From the NCBI GenBank assembly GCA_903813345.2, contig CAIIXF020000007.1, positions 21,255,564 through 21,319,563 of the forward strand: a DNA stretch of 64,000 nucleotides. Direction: 5' to 3'. Below the pieces are notes generated by a model. The model was not told the DNA's origin, did no database searches, and saw only the letters and a list, made by a program, of their open reading frames with translations. This document shows positions 56,901-64,000 of the stretch, piece by piece (position 1 is the first letter of the stretch; each line of letters begins with the position of its first letter). The position numbers and the translations under genes were made by a program. The DNA is from Owenia fusiformis. Taxonomy: Eukaryota; Annelida; Polychaeta; Sabellida; Oweniidae.

Positions 56901-59825
56901 TCAGTTTAAGAGTTTTTCTAAAAATCCAAAATATGGATAATATATTTCAGGAAAACTTAAGATTTTTACATCAATGCTTTATTTTTCTAAAAATATTGTT
57001 ATAACATTCACATTCTTTCCACAATTTTACACTTTGAATCTTTAATAACTCCACCTATTATAAAATATTGCGCATTGTTTGAGAGAAATTCATAAAGAAT
57101 ATATTTGAAGGTCAATTGCACATGTTGCTTGCAATTTTGTCAACCCCGATAGATCTGTTTCTAACTTAGTTTCAACAAATGATCCACAATATCCTCCAGA
57201 AATATAATTTGGATGTTCTACTTCAAGGAGGGTAAAATCATACTAAATATCTTGCAAATGTAAATACAATCCAAATACATGAAACTTAACCATAGAAAAA
57301 ACTAAGCCCCTTCTAAGGCCCTGTTTTGCTCAGTACCAAAGAAATGTAGCTTTTCAAGAATATCAAAATCAGCTTATGTTGCAATACTTAAGCTTACCAG
57401 AGTGAAAAGGTCATTCAACATCAAAACAATTTTTACGTCTTACAACATATTTAGGTATGTGATAAAATTAAACATTAACAAGGCATTAACAAAATGTTAC
57501 CACCTAACATTTGTTACAGATCCTGAACACAAACTGCCTATCACCATCCACAAAAAAGTTGGAGACTATAACAATATGTCAACGCATCTAGTGGTGACAT
57601 AAAAACCCTGCAGCAGCCTGATTCATCTATTTGCAACCAGTTAAGATTAGAAAAAGATGATAATTTGAGCAGTTTTCCACACTTCTTTGGCTACATATAG
57701 AATAGATTACAAGAGAGTTTTGCACCATCGGAAAATATATTCGGAATCACAATTAATTAATCATGTTCTAAAATGCTATAAAATAAGTAAACTTATTTCA
57801 ACAAAAAATCAAGAGAAATAAAAGATACATTGGCCCTTCATATGCATCTTCCTCTCTACATCTACTAAGTGAAAGCACATGGCAAGACCATGAGGCGATT
57901 TAACAAGGTAGATGAGTAGAATTACAACCAGCCTACGTAAAATACCTGTATGTTATATCCTAGTTCTACAGTATAATCTTTAACATGAGGAAATATAAGG
58001 GAAACACCAGGAATTATGTAATTATAATTTGTACTGTCAGGCAAAATTATGCAATTTATACTTTCAGGTATATTTATATTATTAAGGTTTATATTCAAAA
58101 TATTGTATTGTATTGGAAGGGGATGTTATTACGAAATACCTGACTAGTAACCGAGACTAATGAATTACCTTTTTAGTCTCAGTCTGTATGATATTGTTAC
58201 TTTAGTAGGAAACATCTACAAACTACTAGAATAGTTAAGTACAGACTATTGAGCATACTTCCCCTAGTTCATTTAGAAATTCAGAAAATCTATAGATCTA
58301 CTCTATGAGATAAACCATTCAAACATCCTGTACAGACTCTTTTTATCTCAGCCACAACATGGGTGCAGCTCACATTTAACACATTGGCCTACCACGAAAT
58401 AAACTATCTCACGCTAACAGAACACACTAATGAGCAATTACAGCATCTTACAACATGGCAGAGTTAAAAAATGGTTATGTGCTGGGAGGTTTTTGATGCA
58501 GGGTATATATTCAGGGCTATATTTATATCTCCCTGAGAGACCAAAGGGACCAAGAGTAGATATGAATATTTCCCGAGGGATATACCCTATATCCAAAACC
58601 AAGATAGGCCTATAGTAATTTTAAGCACAATTTATATTTAACATTTTCGTAATATTCATTTAGTTGAATACAATGAAATTGTAACTTTTAAACTTTTTAA
58701 AAAAACTTTTGAGACTTTAAAATTTAAACTTTTAATTTATTTTGATTTTGAAACTCTTGAAAAATTCCCAGGAGCGGGATGGATATATTATATCTGCCTG
58801 CATTTGGCCTAGAGCTGGACATATACAATATATCCTACCCGCTCCTCAGATATGATTTATATTCCCGGGTGATATCTACCCCAAACCCACTCAAGTATGA
58901 GATACATAGAGGTTATTTTCGGGAGGTTTTTGATACAGGGTGTATCTGAGGGAAATACTATATATCTACCCGAGGGACCATAGCGACCGAGGGTTGATAT
59001 ATTATATTTACCGAGGGATATGCCCTGTATCAAGTATCAAGCATTTAATAACTGATTTATCCTACTTACTTAGTAGATTATGAGGATTAAGTTTGAATTA
59101 AATGTTATTGAACCCAAATGTAAAAATTTAATGTCATTAACATTCATTGTTTTTTTTAAAATTCAACAGTTTATAACATTAGCAGTTACAGTATACTATA
59201 TGAAATTAATATCAATTCAATAGGGAAATGGTTATACACATCCACAATCTAAAGATTTCTGAAGGGACAGTTAAAAATAAAGTGAGACCTGGATTGACTG
59301 TATCAACCAAGCTACAATATATACAAGTATAGCTGCATGTTAGAAGTTATGGGATAAATTATGGTACATCATAACTATTGTTTGACAAAATCATTGAATA
59401 ATATGCTATTTGACCCTTTCTCCATTTACAGGTCAGCAATACAATTATCTATGAACAATTACAAGGAAAATACCAATTATACCTAAAATTATTTTCTAAT
59501 ACATGGTTCATGCTATAATTGCTATTCTAAATGTTATCAATGTATTTCCTAAGATATAGTGCCTACATATTTTACAAAGCTGGTAAAATTATGTTCTGAA
59601 GTGAAGGTCACAACATGCCACTTTAGAAAATATGTGAATGTGAATAAACATGTTTAAAAAGATTATTACATCTATTGAAAATAAATGCTACTTAAATGCA
59701 TGCTGCAAAGTAAAATGCTCACCTTCGTCATTTGACTTGAAGAGTAGATAGATACAAACTACCCCCACTGTGGAGCTGGCTAAAACCAACGCAAGCTTCT
59801 GAGTCAGACTAAGTTGAGACAGCAT
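28330..59825 (-). CDS. TDRKH/Papi-like Tudor-KH protein with giant C-terminal extension
   Basis: Predicted mitochondrial outer-membrane piRNA-pathway scaffold. The architecture is a membrane anchor (residues 7-30), KH1 (about 50-118, GRQG loop at 66-69), KH2 (about 133-193, GRNG loop at 146-149), an acidic linker (about 200-320) and an extended Tudor domain (about 330-535, core YYVDYGD at 421-427). Known family members bind dimethylarginine on PIWI proteins and aid piRNA 3' trimming. The exons, all with GT-AG borders and matching phases, are 59825-59723, 55565-55447, 54727-54514, 54311-54169, 53780-53426, 52783-52581, 52149-51968, 50810-50746, 50263-50100, 49411-49253, then 47657-36327 and 35952-28330. 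The full join would be about 6,890 residues. The last exon-exon link is certain in phase; the link 49253 to 47657 is inferred. Two KH domains argue for TDRKH over AKAP1, which has one. Confidence 0.8.
30600..31200 (-). repeat. 72-bp coding repeats (24 residues), 8 copies plus a partial
   Basis: Consensus RPKLESLDGYMSETSNTEET + IKYT. The core 'LESLDGYMSET' is strongly kept while the TEETIKYT part varies. It could be a short Ser/Tyr-phosphorylated ligand motif; function unknown. Confidence 0.95.
33270..35260 (-). repeat. 111-bp coding repeats (37 residues), 18 copies
   Basis: Consensus DLNIEAKLIDENVESTGD followed by SKPTVTCNDEELEIERNIN. Copies alternate between KLIDENVESTGDSKP and KLNDENVESTCDSKTP types, suggesting that two-unit blocks were duplicated. 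One Cys is conserved per unit (TCNDEE). Confidence 0.95.
36327..47657 (-). CDS. Giant exon 11 of TDRKH-like gene (3,777 codons)
   Basis: An 11.3-kb uninterrupted frame between a strong acceptor (CTGTACCTTCAG|ATT) and a strong donor (TGT|GTAAGT). In AT-rich DNA this length without a stop shows selection for coding. The order is: acidic N-terminal region with a helix (ARAILESLADMV), a coiled-coil-like stretch (FRELEELEASVDKLETHVLE, about 46360-46490), Glu/Gln-rich 13-14-residue repeats (42220-46090) with a near-perfect core (44420-45520), a unique region with dispersed 'TH..INTLQK' motifs, about 39-residue repeats (39600-40740), 'FPDITD' repeats (36960-39200), and an acidic tail ending NPIHKC. 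There is no enzyme domain. The open frame continues 54 bases beyond the acceptor to a GTG, which is not taken as a start. No known family recognised. Confidence 0.82.
36960..38400 (-). repeat. ~60-residue coding repeats with DFDLFPDITDTDD
   Basis: Eight copies of a unit containing DSDFDLFPDITDTDDVEVND, then PLEKVDDDKSDTAP..SENEEAPLEANVNMNDKAET. Four more isolated versions of the core lie upstream (DIDIFPEITD, ETYPEFKDN, HQLFPEITGNE, YELFPEVTD; up to about 39200). Confidence 0.9.
39600..40740 (-). repeat. ~39-residue coding repeats, about 9-10 copies
   Basis: Consensus SSEQTSVEEQQLIVESEERS followed by NEEQSVEESKQRTVEEEQ. Period about 117 bp, with some units shortened. The repeat shares the 'IVESEE' core with the Q/E repeats upstream, so the families may be related. 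Confidence 0.85.
42220..46090 (-). repeat. Degenerate 13-14-residue Glu/Gln repeats (protein-coding)
   Basis: Consensus QPIVESQETTVEEE with frequent variants (EPQETTIEEGE, VESQEEMEEK). Periodicity is retained while the sequence drifts, and the core at 44420-45520 is almost uniform. Likely disordered or an extended charged helix. Confidence 0.85.
44420..45520 (-). repeat. 42-bp coding minisatellite, 26 near-identical copies
   Basis: The repeated peptide is TLEDEQPIVESQEV. DNA units differ mostly by a synonymous Glu codon (GAA or GAG) and a few single changes (D to G, V to F, Q to K, P to L, V to E). The copies are far more uniform than the flanking repeats of the same family, implying recent expansion or gene conversion. 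Confidence 0.95.
46090..47657 (-). other. N-terminal unique acidic region of exon 11
   Basis: About 520 residues rich in D, E, N, S, T and V without tandem repeats. A short amphipathic helix near its start (DDARAILESLADMVGDD) resembles one at the exon's end (EEEARAILAFLLEETADD). A heptad-like stretch precedes the repeat region. Confidence 0.6.
48036..48323. repeat. ~43-bp minisatellite, 6-7 copies
   Basis: Units of 'aaacatggttcaatgtggca' + 'gttgaacaaacaccaatatgatg' in tandem, the first two degenerate. Intronic, between exon 10 and the first giant exon. Confidence 0.9.
49142..49411 (-). CDS. TDRKH-like exon 10: end of Tudor, alternative ends
   Basis: It begins DININAELINRGFAESYETD, the last helix of the extended Tudor domain. 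Three outcomes are possible: splicing at GAG|GTAAAT (exon end 49253, phase 0), splicing at CAA|GTGAGT (exon end 49198, phase 1), or read-through to the stop at 49142, giving a protein of about 605 residues. Only the first donor matches, in phase, the best acceptor of the giant exon at 47657. No AATAAA on this strand was seen soon after 49142. Confidence 0.8.
   Translation of the reverse strand, partial: DININAELINRGFAESYETDNMLSMDDIAAAGDMTVTGMTGPSGMTLSSDTREVNGVTRDGMSQIATSIPPSECMLHPHCYITDSSSLG
49892..50050. repeat. 39-bp minisatellite, 4 copies
   Basis: The unit 'gtgcaattcagaatttctgagctaccatattcctgtttt' is repeated four times in tandem, the last copy with three changes. Located just downstream of exon 9, in the intron. 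Confidence 0.9.
50100..50263 (-). CDS. TDRKH-like exon 9: C-terminal SN-like half
   Basis: EEWSDDASDCFEALTFAAQW then KVLVAKPVGY, matching the distal SN-like fold of extended Tudor domains. Acceptor TTTTTCACAG, donor CAG|GTAGGC, phase 0. Confidence 0.92.
50746..50810 (-). CDS. TDRKH-like exon 8: Tudor/SN connector
   Basis: A 65-bp exon encoding SDFLKIPFQAVECFLANVKP, the helix and strand after the Tudor core. Acceptor CTTGTTGCAG, donor GCAG|GTAAGT. In phase on both sides. Confidence 0.92.
51187..51888. mobile_element. piggyBac-like non-autonomous element (TTAA-flanked)
   Basis: TTAA at 51187-51190 and 51885-51888 bracket inverted ends CCTTTAGCGTGCTGCC and GGCAGCATGGTAAAGG. The interior is more GC-rich than its surroundings near the left end (GCCGGCGGAC repeated and palindromic). 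A short reading frame from 51451 encodes an acidic start (MVDKYDHNENVEEMDYDFEL), and a basic/Ser-Asp stretch follows in another frame. This resembles the N-terminus of piggyBac transposases, with the catalytic part deleted. It lies in the intron between exons 7 and 8 of the TDRKH-like gene. Confidence 0.75.
51968..52149 (-). CDS. TDRKH-like exon 7: Tudor core
   Basis: VGDMVAAMFEADQSDKSWYR and VELYYVDYGDSGE are the Tudor barrel with the aromatic residues expected for the methylarginine cage. D replaces the usual N in 'YGN', as in TDRKH. Donor TTGAA|GTAAGT, phase 2. Confidence 0.94.
52581..52783 (-). CDS. TDRKH-like exon 6: N-terminal part of extended Tudor
   Basis: EYVDVMVSAVDTAGHFWVQV followed by LDKLVDEMTNFY is the SN-like entry to an extended Tudor domain and resembles the same segment of TDRKH closely. 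Acceptor TCTTCCAG, donor TAT|GTAAGT. Confidence 0.93.
53426..53780 (-). CDS. TDRKH-like exon 5: KH2-Tudor linker
   Basis: The start (LIEEKVQED) matches the end of the KH2 helix. The rest is a disordered linker rich in S, P, T, D and E with an acidic run (SSDEEDNDLD). Acceptor CTCTCCAG, donor GATG|GTAAGT, phase 1. Confidence 0.88.
54169..54311 (-). CDS. TDRKH-like exon 4: KH2
   Basis: GRNGDTIRQLQRISSARIVI carries the KH2 GxxG loop and following helix; IEITGTESEIQAAL ends the fold. Acceptor CTCTTTCAG, donor CTT|GTGAGT, phase 0. Confidence 0.93.
54514..54727 (-). CDS. TDRKH-like exon 3: rest of KH1, start of KH2
   Basis: IQKVTGARVNFDD completes KH1 and runs through VTIRGSAENAQQAELMI. VPVRCLGRII then opens KH2, split just before its GxxG loop. 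Acceptor CTTCTAG, donor ATAG|GTAATC, phase 1. Confidence 0.93.
55447..55565 (-). CDS. TDRKH-like exon 2: start of KH1
   Basis: A basic/acidic linker followed by IPRKLVGSVIGRQGSTIKE, the KH1 N-terminal strand, helix and GxxG loop. Acceptor TGTTCCAG, donor GAG|GTATTG, ending in phase 0. Confidence 0.93.
55980..56163. repeat. ~90-bp tandem duplication
   Basis: Two adjacent copies share 'ttttatt.c.atat.tcaaggt.....ttcaaatga.gtac' and 'ggatattaatgttgtttggtgaataagac'. Intronic. Confidence 0.7.
58475..59040. repeat. Paired palindromic repeat blocks
   Basis: 'gggaggtttttgatgcagggtatat' (58479-) and 'gggaggtttttgatacagggtgtat' (58921-) start two blocks. Each closes with an inverted counterpart ('gagggatataccctatatcc', 'gagggatatgccctgtatc'). 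Between them is a further palindrome, 'gagcggg...cccgctc' (58773-58854). It looks like a composite foldback element. Confidence 0.5.
59723..59825 (-). CDS. TDRKH-like exon 1: N-terminal membrane anchor
   Basis: It encodes MLSQLSLTQKLALVLASSTV and continues to a hydrophobic helix ending VCIYLLFK, followed by charged residues. This is the short 'LTQK(I/L)AL' signal-anchor pattern seen at the N-terminus of TDRKH. The donor is GAAG|GTGAGC, phase 1. Confidence 0.88.
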
Positions 59826-59963
59826 GTTCTAGTTCTTGTCTATGCTCCGCTTTTCTAGTCCAATTATATCCTGTATTTGGCGTCTAATTTTAAATATCAC
59901 CTTTATGGAATGATCTATGTTAGAGGAACAGCGATATTCTGTATCATACTTCTCTTTTGATAT
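59826..59963 (-). other. 5'UTR part of the TDRKH-like first coding exon
   Basis: An acceptor-like TTGTTTACATTACAG precedes 59963 on the minus strand, implying a further untranslated exon upstream. An in-frame TAG six bases before the ATG at 59825 fixes the start, and A at -3 suits initiation. Confidence 0.55.
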
Positions 59964-60397
59964 CTGTAATGTAAACAAGTTGATTTTCATTTAAATTGCA
60001 TAAAGTCACTTTTACAATTACATTTGTATTTTGTCTGAATAGAAGGATAGACTTAGTGATTTGTAAAACATGTTTTTTTCCAAAAACAAATTAATTGATC
60101 TAAAATTTTATTCAATTTGACAAAGTAATATGTCAATCATATTATTTGATTAAAATAATCAATAAAGATATATTAAAATAAAATACATGAAATAGCTATC
60201 CTTCAAAAATTAAAATAATGGTCCCCTTATTTTCCCATCCGAAAGTTCTGAAGTTTTGTATCAAAAGTATATATTTATCAAAGTGGTTCTTAATAATATC
60301 TCTGTAAAGAATTAAGACATTACGTAATAGATATAAGTTAACAGTGTGATAATAGAAAACTAAGTCATGGTGCTTGAAACTTGGCTCCAACCACCTG

Positions 60398-60411
60398 GTA
60401 ACCATAGCAAC
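60398..60411. promoter_or_regulatory. RFX X-box (GTAACCATAGCAAC)
   Basis: It matches the RFX X-box palindrome (GTNRCC-AT-RGYAAC type) with a 2-bp spacer. It lies about 435 bp upstream of the 5'UTR acceptor of the TDRKH-like gene. The distance to a real promoter is unknown because an upstream untranslated exon is likely. Confidence 0.5.
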
Positions 60412-60709
60412 AAGTAAAAAAATATAAGCACACCTTCACATTCTCAGAATTTTACCCTATCTTTACATGTTGTTATAGATATGCTCTCGCATAGAACATT
60501 ACTTCAACTCTTCATTCTTTTAGAAATGCATCATGAATGTAAACTGTACATTTATAATGGATAATGATGAAAGGTACAAGTGCACTTAATTTTACATGAA
60601 AGTAATAATTGCAAGAAAGTAATAATAAATCAACAAAAATTAAATTCCTTTTTTCGAATAAGAACTGAAGGGACATCATGAGAATGCATATAGCATATAG
60701 AAAATACTA

Positions 60710-60892
60710 TACAGCAAAACCTGTTAGATGGAACATCTCTACATAAGAGACATCTCTCCATATATGAAACAATTTTCTAGAGAACCAAGTCCCATTGACT
60801 TACATGTTAATAATCCCTCTCTGTAAAGGACTTCTGTCTATTAGGAACACTTTTAACAAGGGTGTTCCATATAGACAGGTTTTACTATTATA
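60710..60892. mobile_element. Short pogo-like MITE (~180 bp)
   Basis: The ends TACAGCAAAACCTGTTAGAT and ATAGACAGGTTTTACTATTA are imperfect inverted repeats, similar to the TACAGTAGAACCTG ends at 12102-13011. 'ggaacatctct' and 'gtgttcca' are subterminal. Confidence 0.6.
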
Positions 60893-61582
60893 CAACTATA
60901 TACATACAACAGACAAAGATGCTCTAACATATGAAGTGAACTAATGCATCTGTTGCATCATGCCTCACAAATGTTACTCCAGTCTATTACCCTAGTCAGG
61001 AGAGCAAAAAGGACAGCTGTTAAACTTGTTACTATAACCTCATTTTTAGGCCTCAAGGGCATCCTTAAGCATAACAAGATTCAGACATTTGGAAAGGAAT
61101 TAGGAATTGTAGTGCCGTGTACTCTTACCATCAGCAAGCAGTCCACAAAAATTTCATTTTATTTTGATTAGGCCTAATTACTATAATCCTGATTAGAGCA
61201 TTCATATTTTTAATCTGATAATACATCTATTAAACATTTACTAAAGGATTGGTATCGATTTGGCGAACTGAATTCAACATTGTTTTTCTTTTAAAACCAA
61301 TTATCAAAAACATTCTGTAAAAACAGTTCTTAATATGTAATTGTCACTGATTGACAACAATTAAAAATGCCTGGCAACCGTCACCATGTTATTAAGTGTT
61401 TTTAAGAAGGGTAAGGATCCTACCATGACCATGGTAGTAAAAACATTCTGTAAAAACAGTCCTTAATATGTAATGGTCACTGATTGACAACAATTTAATG
61501 CGAAAATTATTAACATATATTTTATATAACATTGGATCATTTAACAAAAAGTATTCAAAAAATTAAAACAAAAACCCCCAAA

Positions 61583-63316
61583 ATGCCTGGCACAACCGTC
61601 ACCATGTTATTAAGTGTTTTAAGTAGGGTAAGGATCCTACCATGACCATGGTAGTGTTATCGTAAAAACCTGGCGCGACCTTAGCTTTTATATGACATTC
61701 ATGACTTATTTTACTTTTTTGTCCCTTGCTATTATTAGTGTATTTTTATGAATTATCGTTTGTGGAAATGATTTATGAGTTAAAAATGAGGGTTTCATTG
61801 TAAAATTAATCTAAAATGTTATGTATCAAAGTACGTGAGTAGCATGTACATGTATAGTAGTCTTGATTTACATATTCAAGGTAGTTAAACACGATGAAAT
61901 TTTTCAATATTGGTATTCTCATGCTACTAAATGTCATTTAATATTATCTTTGTCACGGTCATATTGTGCTTTAACATTACCACGGTCATGACAAGCCTTG
62001 CAACCATTGTCACGGTCATATCAGGCTTTAACAATTACCACAGTCACGACAGGCCTTGCAACCATTGTCACAGTCATATCAGGCTTTAACATCACCACGG
62101 CCATGACAGGCCTAGCAATATATCATAGCATTGTCACCCTTATACCAAGCGTTATCCTTATATTTGAAGATGAAGGTCAATATAATACAGTATAACACTG
62201 CCACAGAGCTTCCTAACTTTTAAAGGTCCTTTTTAATTATTTAAATTTATTTTTAAAAAAAGATGTTAAAATTTTGAATTTATAAAAGTTCATAGAAAGC
62301 CAACTGGAAGTCAGATCTCAATTTTGTTTTCAGATTCAGAATCCTGAGCAAATTTCCTATTTGAATACCAATCTCAATAGATTACGTATTGTAATGAGGA
62401 CTGACATGATCGTGGTGATGTTAAAACATATTGCAATGCCTGTTGTGACCGTGACAATATAATATTGTTGCAAGGCCTGGCATGACCGTGGTAATGAAGA
62501 AATTTATGCTTAGGCCTGCTATGGCCATGACTGTTATATTCTATGACAATACCTTATACAACAGTGACAATGCTATATTATATTACAAGACCTGACATGA
62601 CAGTGGTAATGTTGAAATACATTACAATGCCTGCTATAACCATGACAATGCTATAATATATTGCAAGGCCTGGCATGACTGTGGTAATGTTGAAATATAT
62701 TACAATGCCTGCTATGACCTTGGTAATGTAATATGGTATTGCAAGGCCTGGCATGACCATGGTAATGTAAAAATTTATATACTTAGGCCTGATATGACCA
62801 TGATTATATATTGCAATGACTGGTACTAGGGCATTTAGTACTGTAATAATGTATGACATGAATGTCAGGCATATCCTTAGTAATTTTAAGTGAATGAAAA
62901 TGCCTGGTATAACCCTGAAAATATAATAATAAAAGCTAGTATATCTGGGATGACATTGATAATTAAACAGTGTAATACCACGATCATGATGTTTAACTAC
63001 ATACCTTTATCATATCAAAATGACTATGTATATATTAAAATTCACATTAATTTCCCATGTTTTAAAGTCATTAATCATTAACAGAAAATAAGACAAATAC
63101 TTTAAAAGTTGAACTCTTTAAAATCGAAAAATATTGAGGATAAAGCTTGATAAAACGTATTCGCTTATTTAACAACAATAAAGAAGTCATAAATGACAAA
63201 AAAACGCGACGTTCATGCCAGGCTTTCATAAAAAGGTCATGGAAGGATCCTTGCTGAACTTAAAACAATAATAACATGGTGACGGTTGTACCAGGCATAA
63301 GTCTTGCAGCAGATAG
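61583..63316. mobile_element. Foldback element rich in 'catgaccgtggtaatg' units
   Basis: The left arm (61583-61650: atgcctggcacaaccgtcac...) and right arm (63217-63316: ...ggtgacggttgtaccaggca) are inverted copies. The inner left part (61930-62140) has units on one strand ('attaccacggtcatgacaag') and the right part (62400-62830) has the same units on the other strand, so the whole 1.7 kb can fold on itself. It belongs to the same family as 2095-3706. No coding capacity. Confidence 0.7.
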
Positions 63317-64000
63317 CATCATGGGGAGTAAGTCACCCCTCCCTCTTGTATTCTGTAGCCTATATTACAGTCATGATATTATTTAATATAGAGATTATTA
63401 GAGAGGGGGTGCGACGTGTGTGATATATACACATATTTCGGACCAAATGCGTGACATGAAGGGCAATCGCATGCAAAGACCGAACAGAATGCGTTCGCTT
63501 TTTTTACACCGCTCAGACTTTTACTGTATCAGCATTTCATAAAAAACAATTTCTAAAAATATCAACATAATGCATGATTTGAGTGATATTTGATCATACA
63601 CGCTAAGATGATGTGTGATTTCTATTTTTCCAGCAAATGCGTTACAATCATGCCTTATGCATGAGGGTTGACAGGGCTGATAGCTAGTGTTGTCGCGATT
63701 AATCGATACAACACGATATACATAGCCAAAGCTGATTCTGGCGATGCATTGATGTCTGAAACAAAACATCGATGTTTTTAAAAAAATTTAACTTGCTAAA
63801 AATCACCCTTATCTTATTTTGATGCAAATCGCTTACCTTTCTCATGTCTTATTTCATTTTCCAATGTTTTCTGATATTCTTTTGCTTTAAAACTGTTTTT
63901 AGCTAGTCGAAATGAATCATTAAACTAAAAACATTACTTTCATTTCACCGTCACTAGAAGTTCACGGATGTACCAGCGTACTCTTATTAATTTGTTCTGT
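63317..64000. other. Non-coding end of window
   Basis: No ORF or repeat that I can assign. The short ORF at 63521-63769 has no recognisable motif. Confidence 0.4.

Larger units (their letters stand above)
55566..59722 (-). other. Intron 1 of the TDRKH-like gene (4.2 kb)
   Basis: It contains no coding exon I can support. It does hold a direct duplication (about 55980-56072 and 56074-56163, sharing 'ggatattaatgttgtttggt') and a pair of related palindromic blocks at 58475-59040. Confidence 0.6.
59964..61582. other. Upstream region of the TDRKH-like gene
   Basis: No coding exon seen. It holds the X-box, a pogo-like MITE (60710-60892) and a direct duplication of about 130 bp (61306-61437 against 61438-61492, continuing past 61570, sharing 'acattctgtaaaaacag'). 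Confidence 0.45.

Noticed and set aside
28330-59825. AKAP1 as the identity of the minus-strand gene
   Set aside because: AKAP1 also has a mitochondrial anchor, KH and Tudor, but one KH only; here two KH domains with intact GxxG loops precede the Tudor, and segments such as LDKLVDEMT match TDRKH better.
1-64000. tRNA or rRNA genes
   Set aside because: I looked for B-box-like GGTTCGAATCC and rRNA core motifs by eye and found none; a covariance-model scan would be decisive.

Overview
The window reads as AT-rich nuclear DNA of an animal, most likely a marine invertebrate. There are two intron-split genes with canonical GT-AG junctions, a LINE fragment with metazoan-type reverse transcriptase motifs, and very many small inverted-repeat elements. 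A spiralian such as a mollusc or brachiopod would fit the composition, but the sequence alone does not fix the phylum.

Layout. 1-4058: intergenic or first-intron DNA holding a 5'-truncated LINE (2328-3667) nested inside an older inverted-repeat element. 4059-7705 (+ strand): five exons of a phospholipid phosphatase (PLPP/LPP, PAP2 superfamily) with all three catalytic motifs; the first coding exon was not found. 7706-28329: about 20 kb without a convincing gene, crowded with MITE-like and foldback elements. 28330-59963 (- strand): a TDRKH/Papi-type gene with an N-terminal membrane anchor, two KH domains and an extended Tudor domain, in ten ordinary exons from 59825 down to about 49253. Two enormous open exons of 11.3 kb (36327-47657) and 7.6 kb (28330-35952) follow. 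They join each other in phase 0 and can join the Tudor part in phase 0. 59964-64000: upstream DNA with a good RFX X-box (60398-60411), a small pogo-like MITE and a large foldback element.

Function. PLPP enzymes dephosphorylate lipid phosphates at membranes. TDRKH/Papi proteins sit on the mitochondrial outer membrane, bind arginine-methylated PIWI proteins through the Tudor domain and serve piRNA 3'-end maturation. Nothing links the two genes functionally.

The main unusual feature is the predicted C-terminal extension of the TDRKH-like protein: about 6,300 residues, mostly acidic and low-complexity. It is built from at least five unrelated internal repeat families (14, about 39, about 60, 37 and 24 residues) and from short motifs dispersed across both giant exons. 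The classical TDRKH part alone would be about 570-605 residues; the full join would be about 6,890. The splice from the Tudor exons into the giant exons is inferred and needs transcript evidence.
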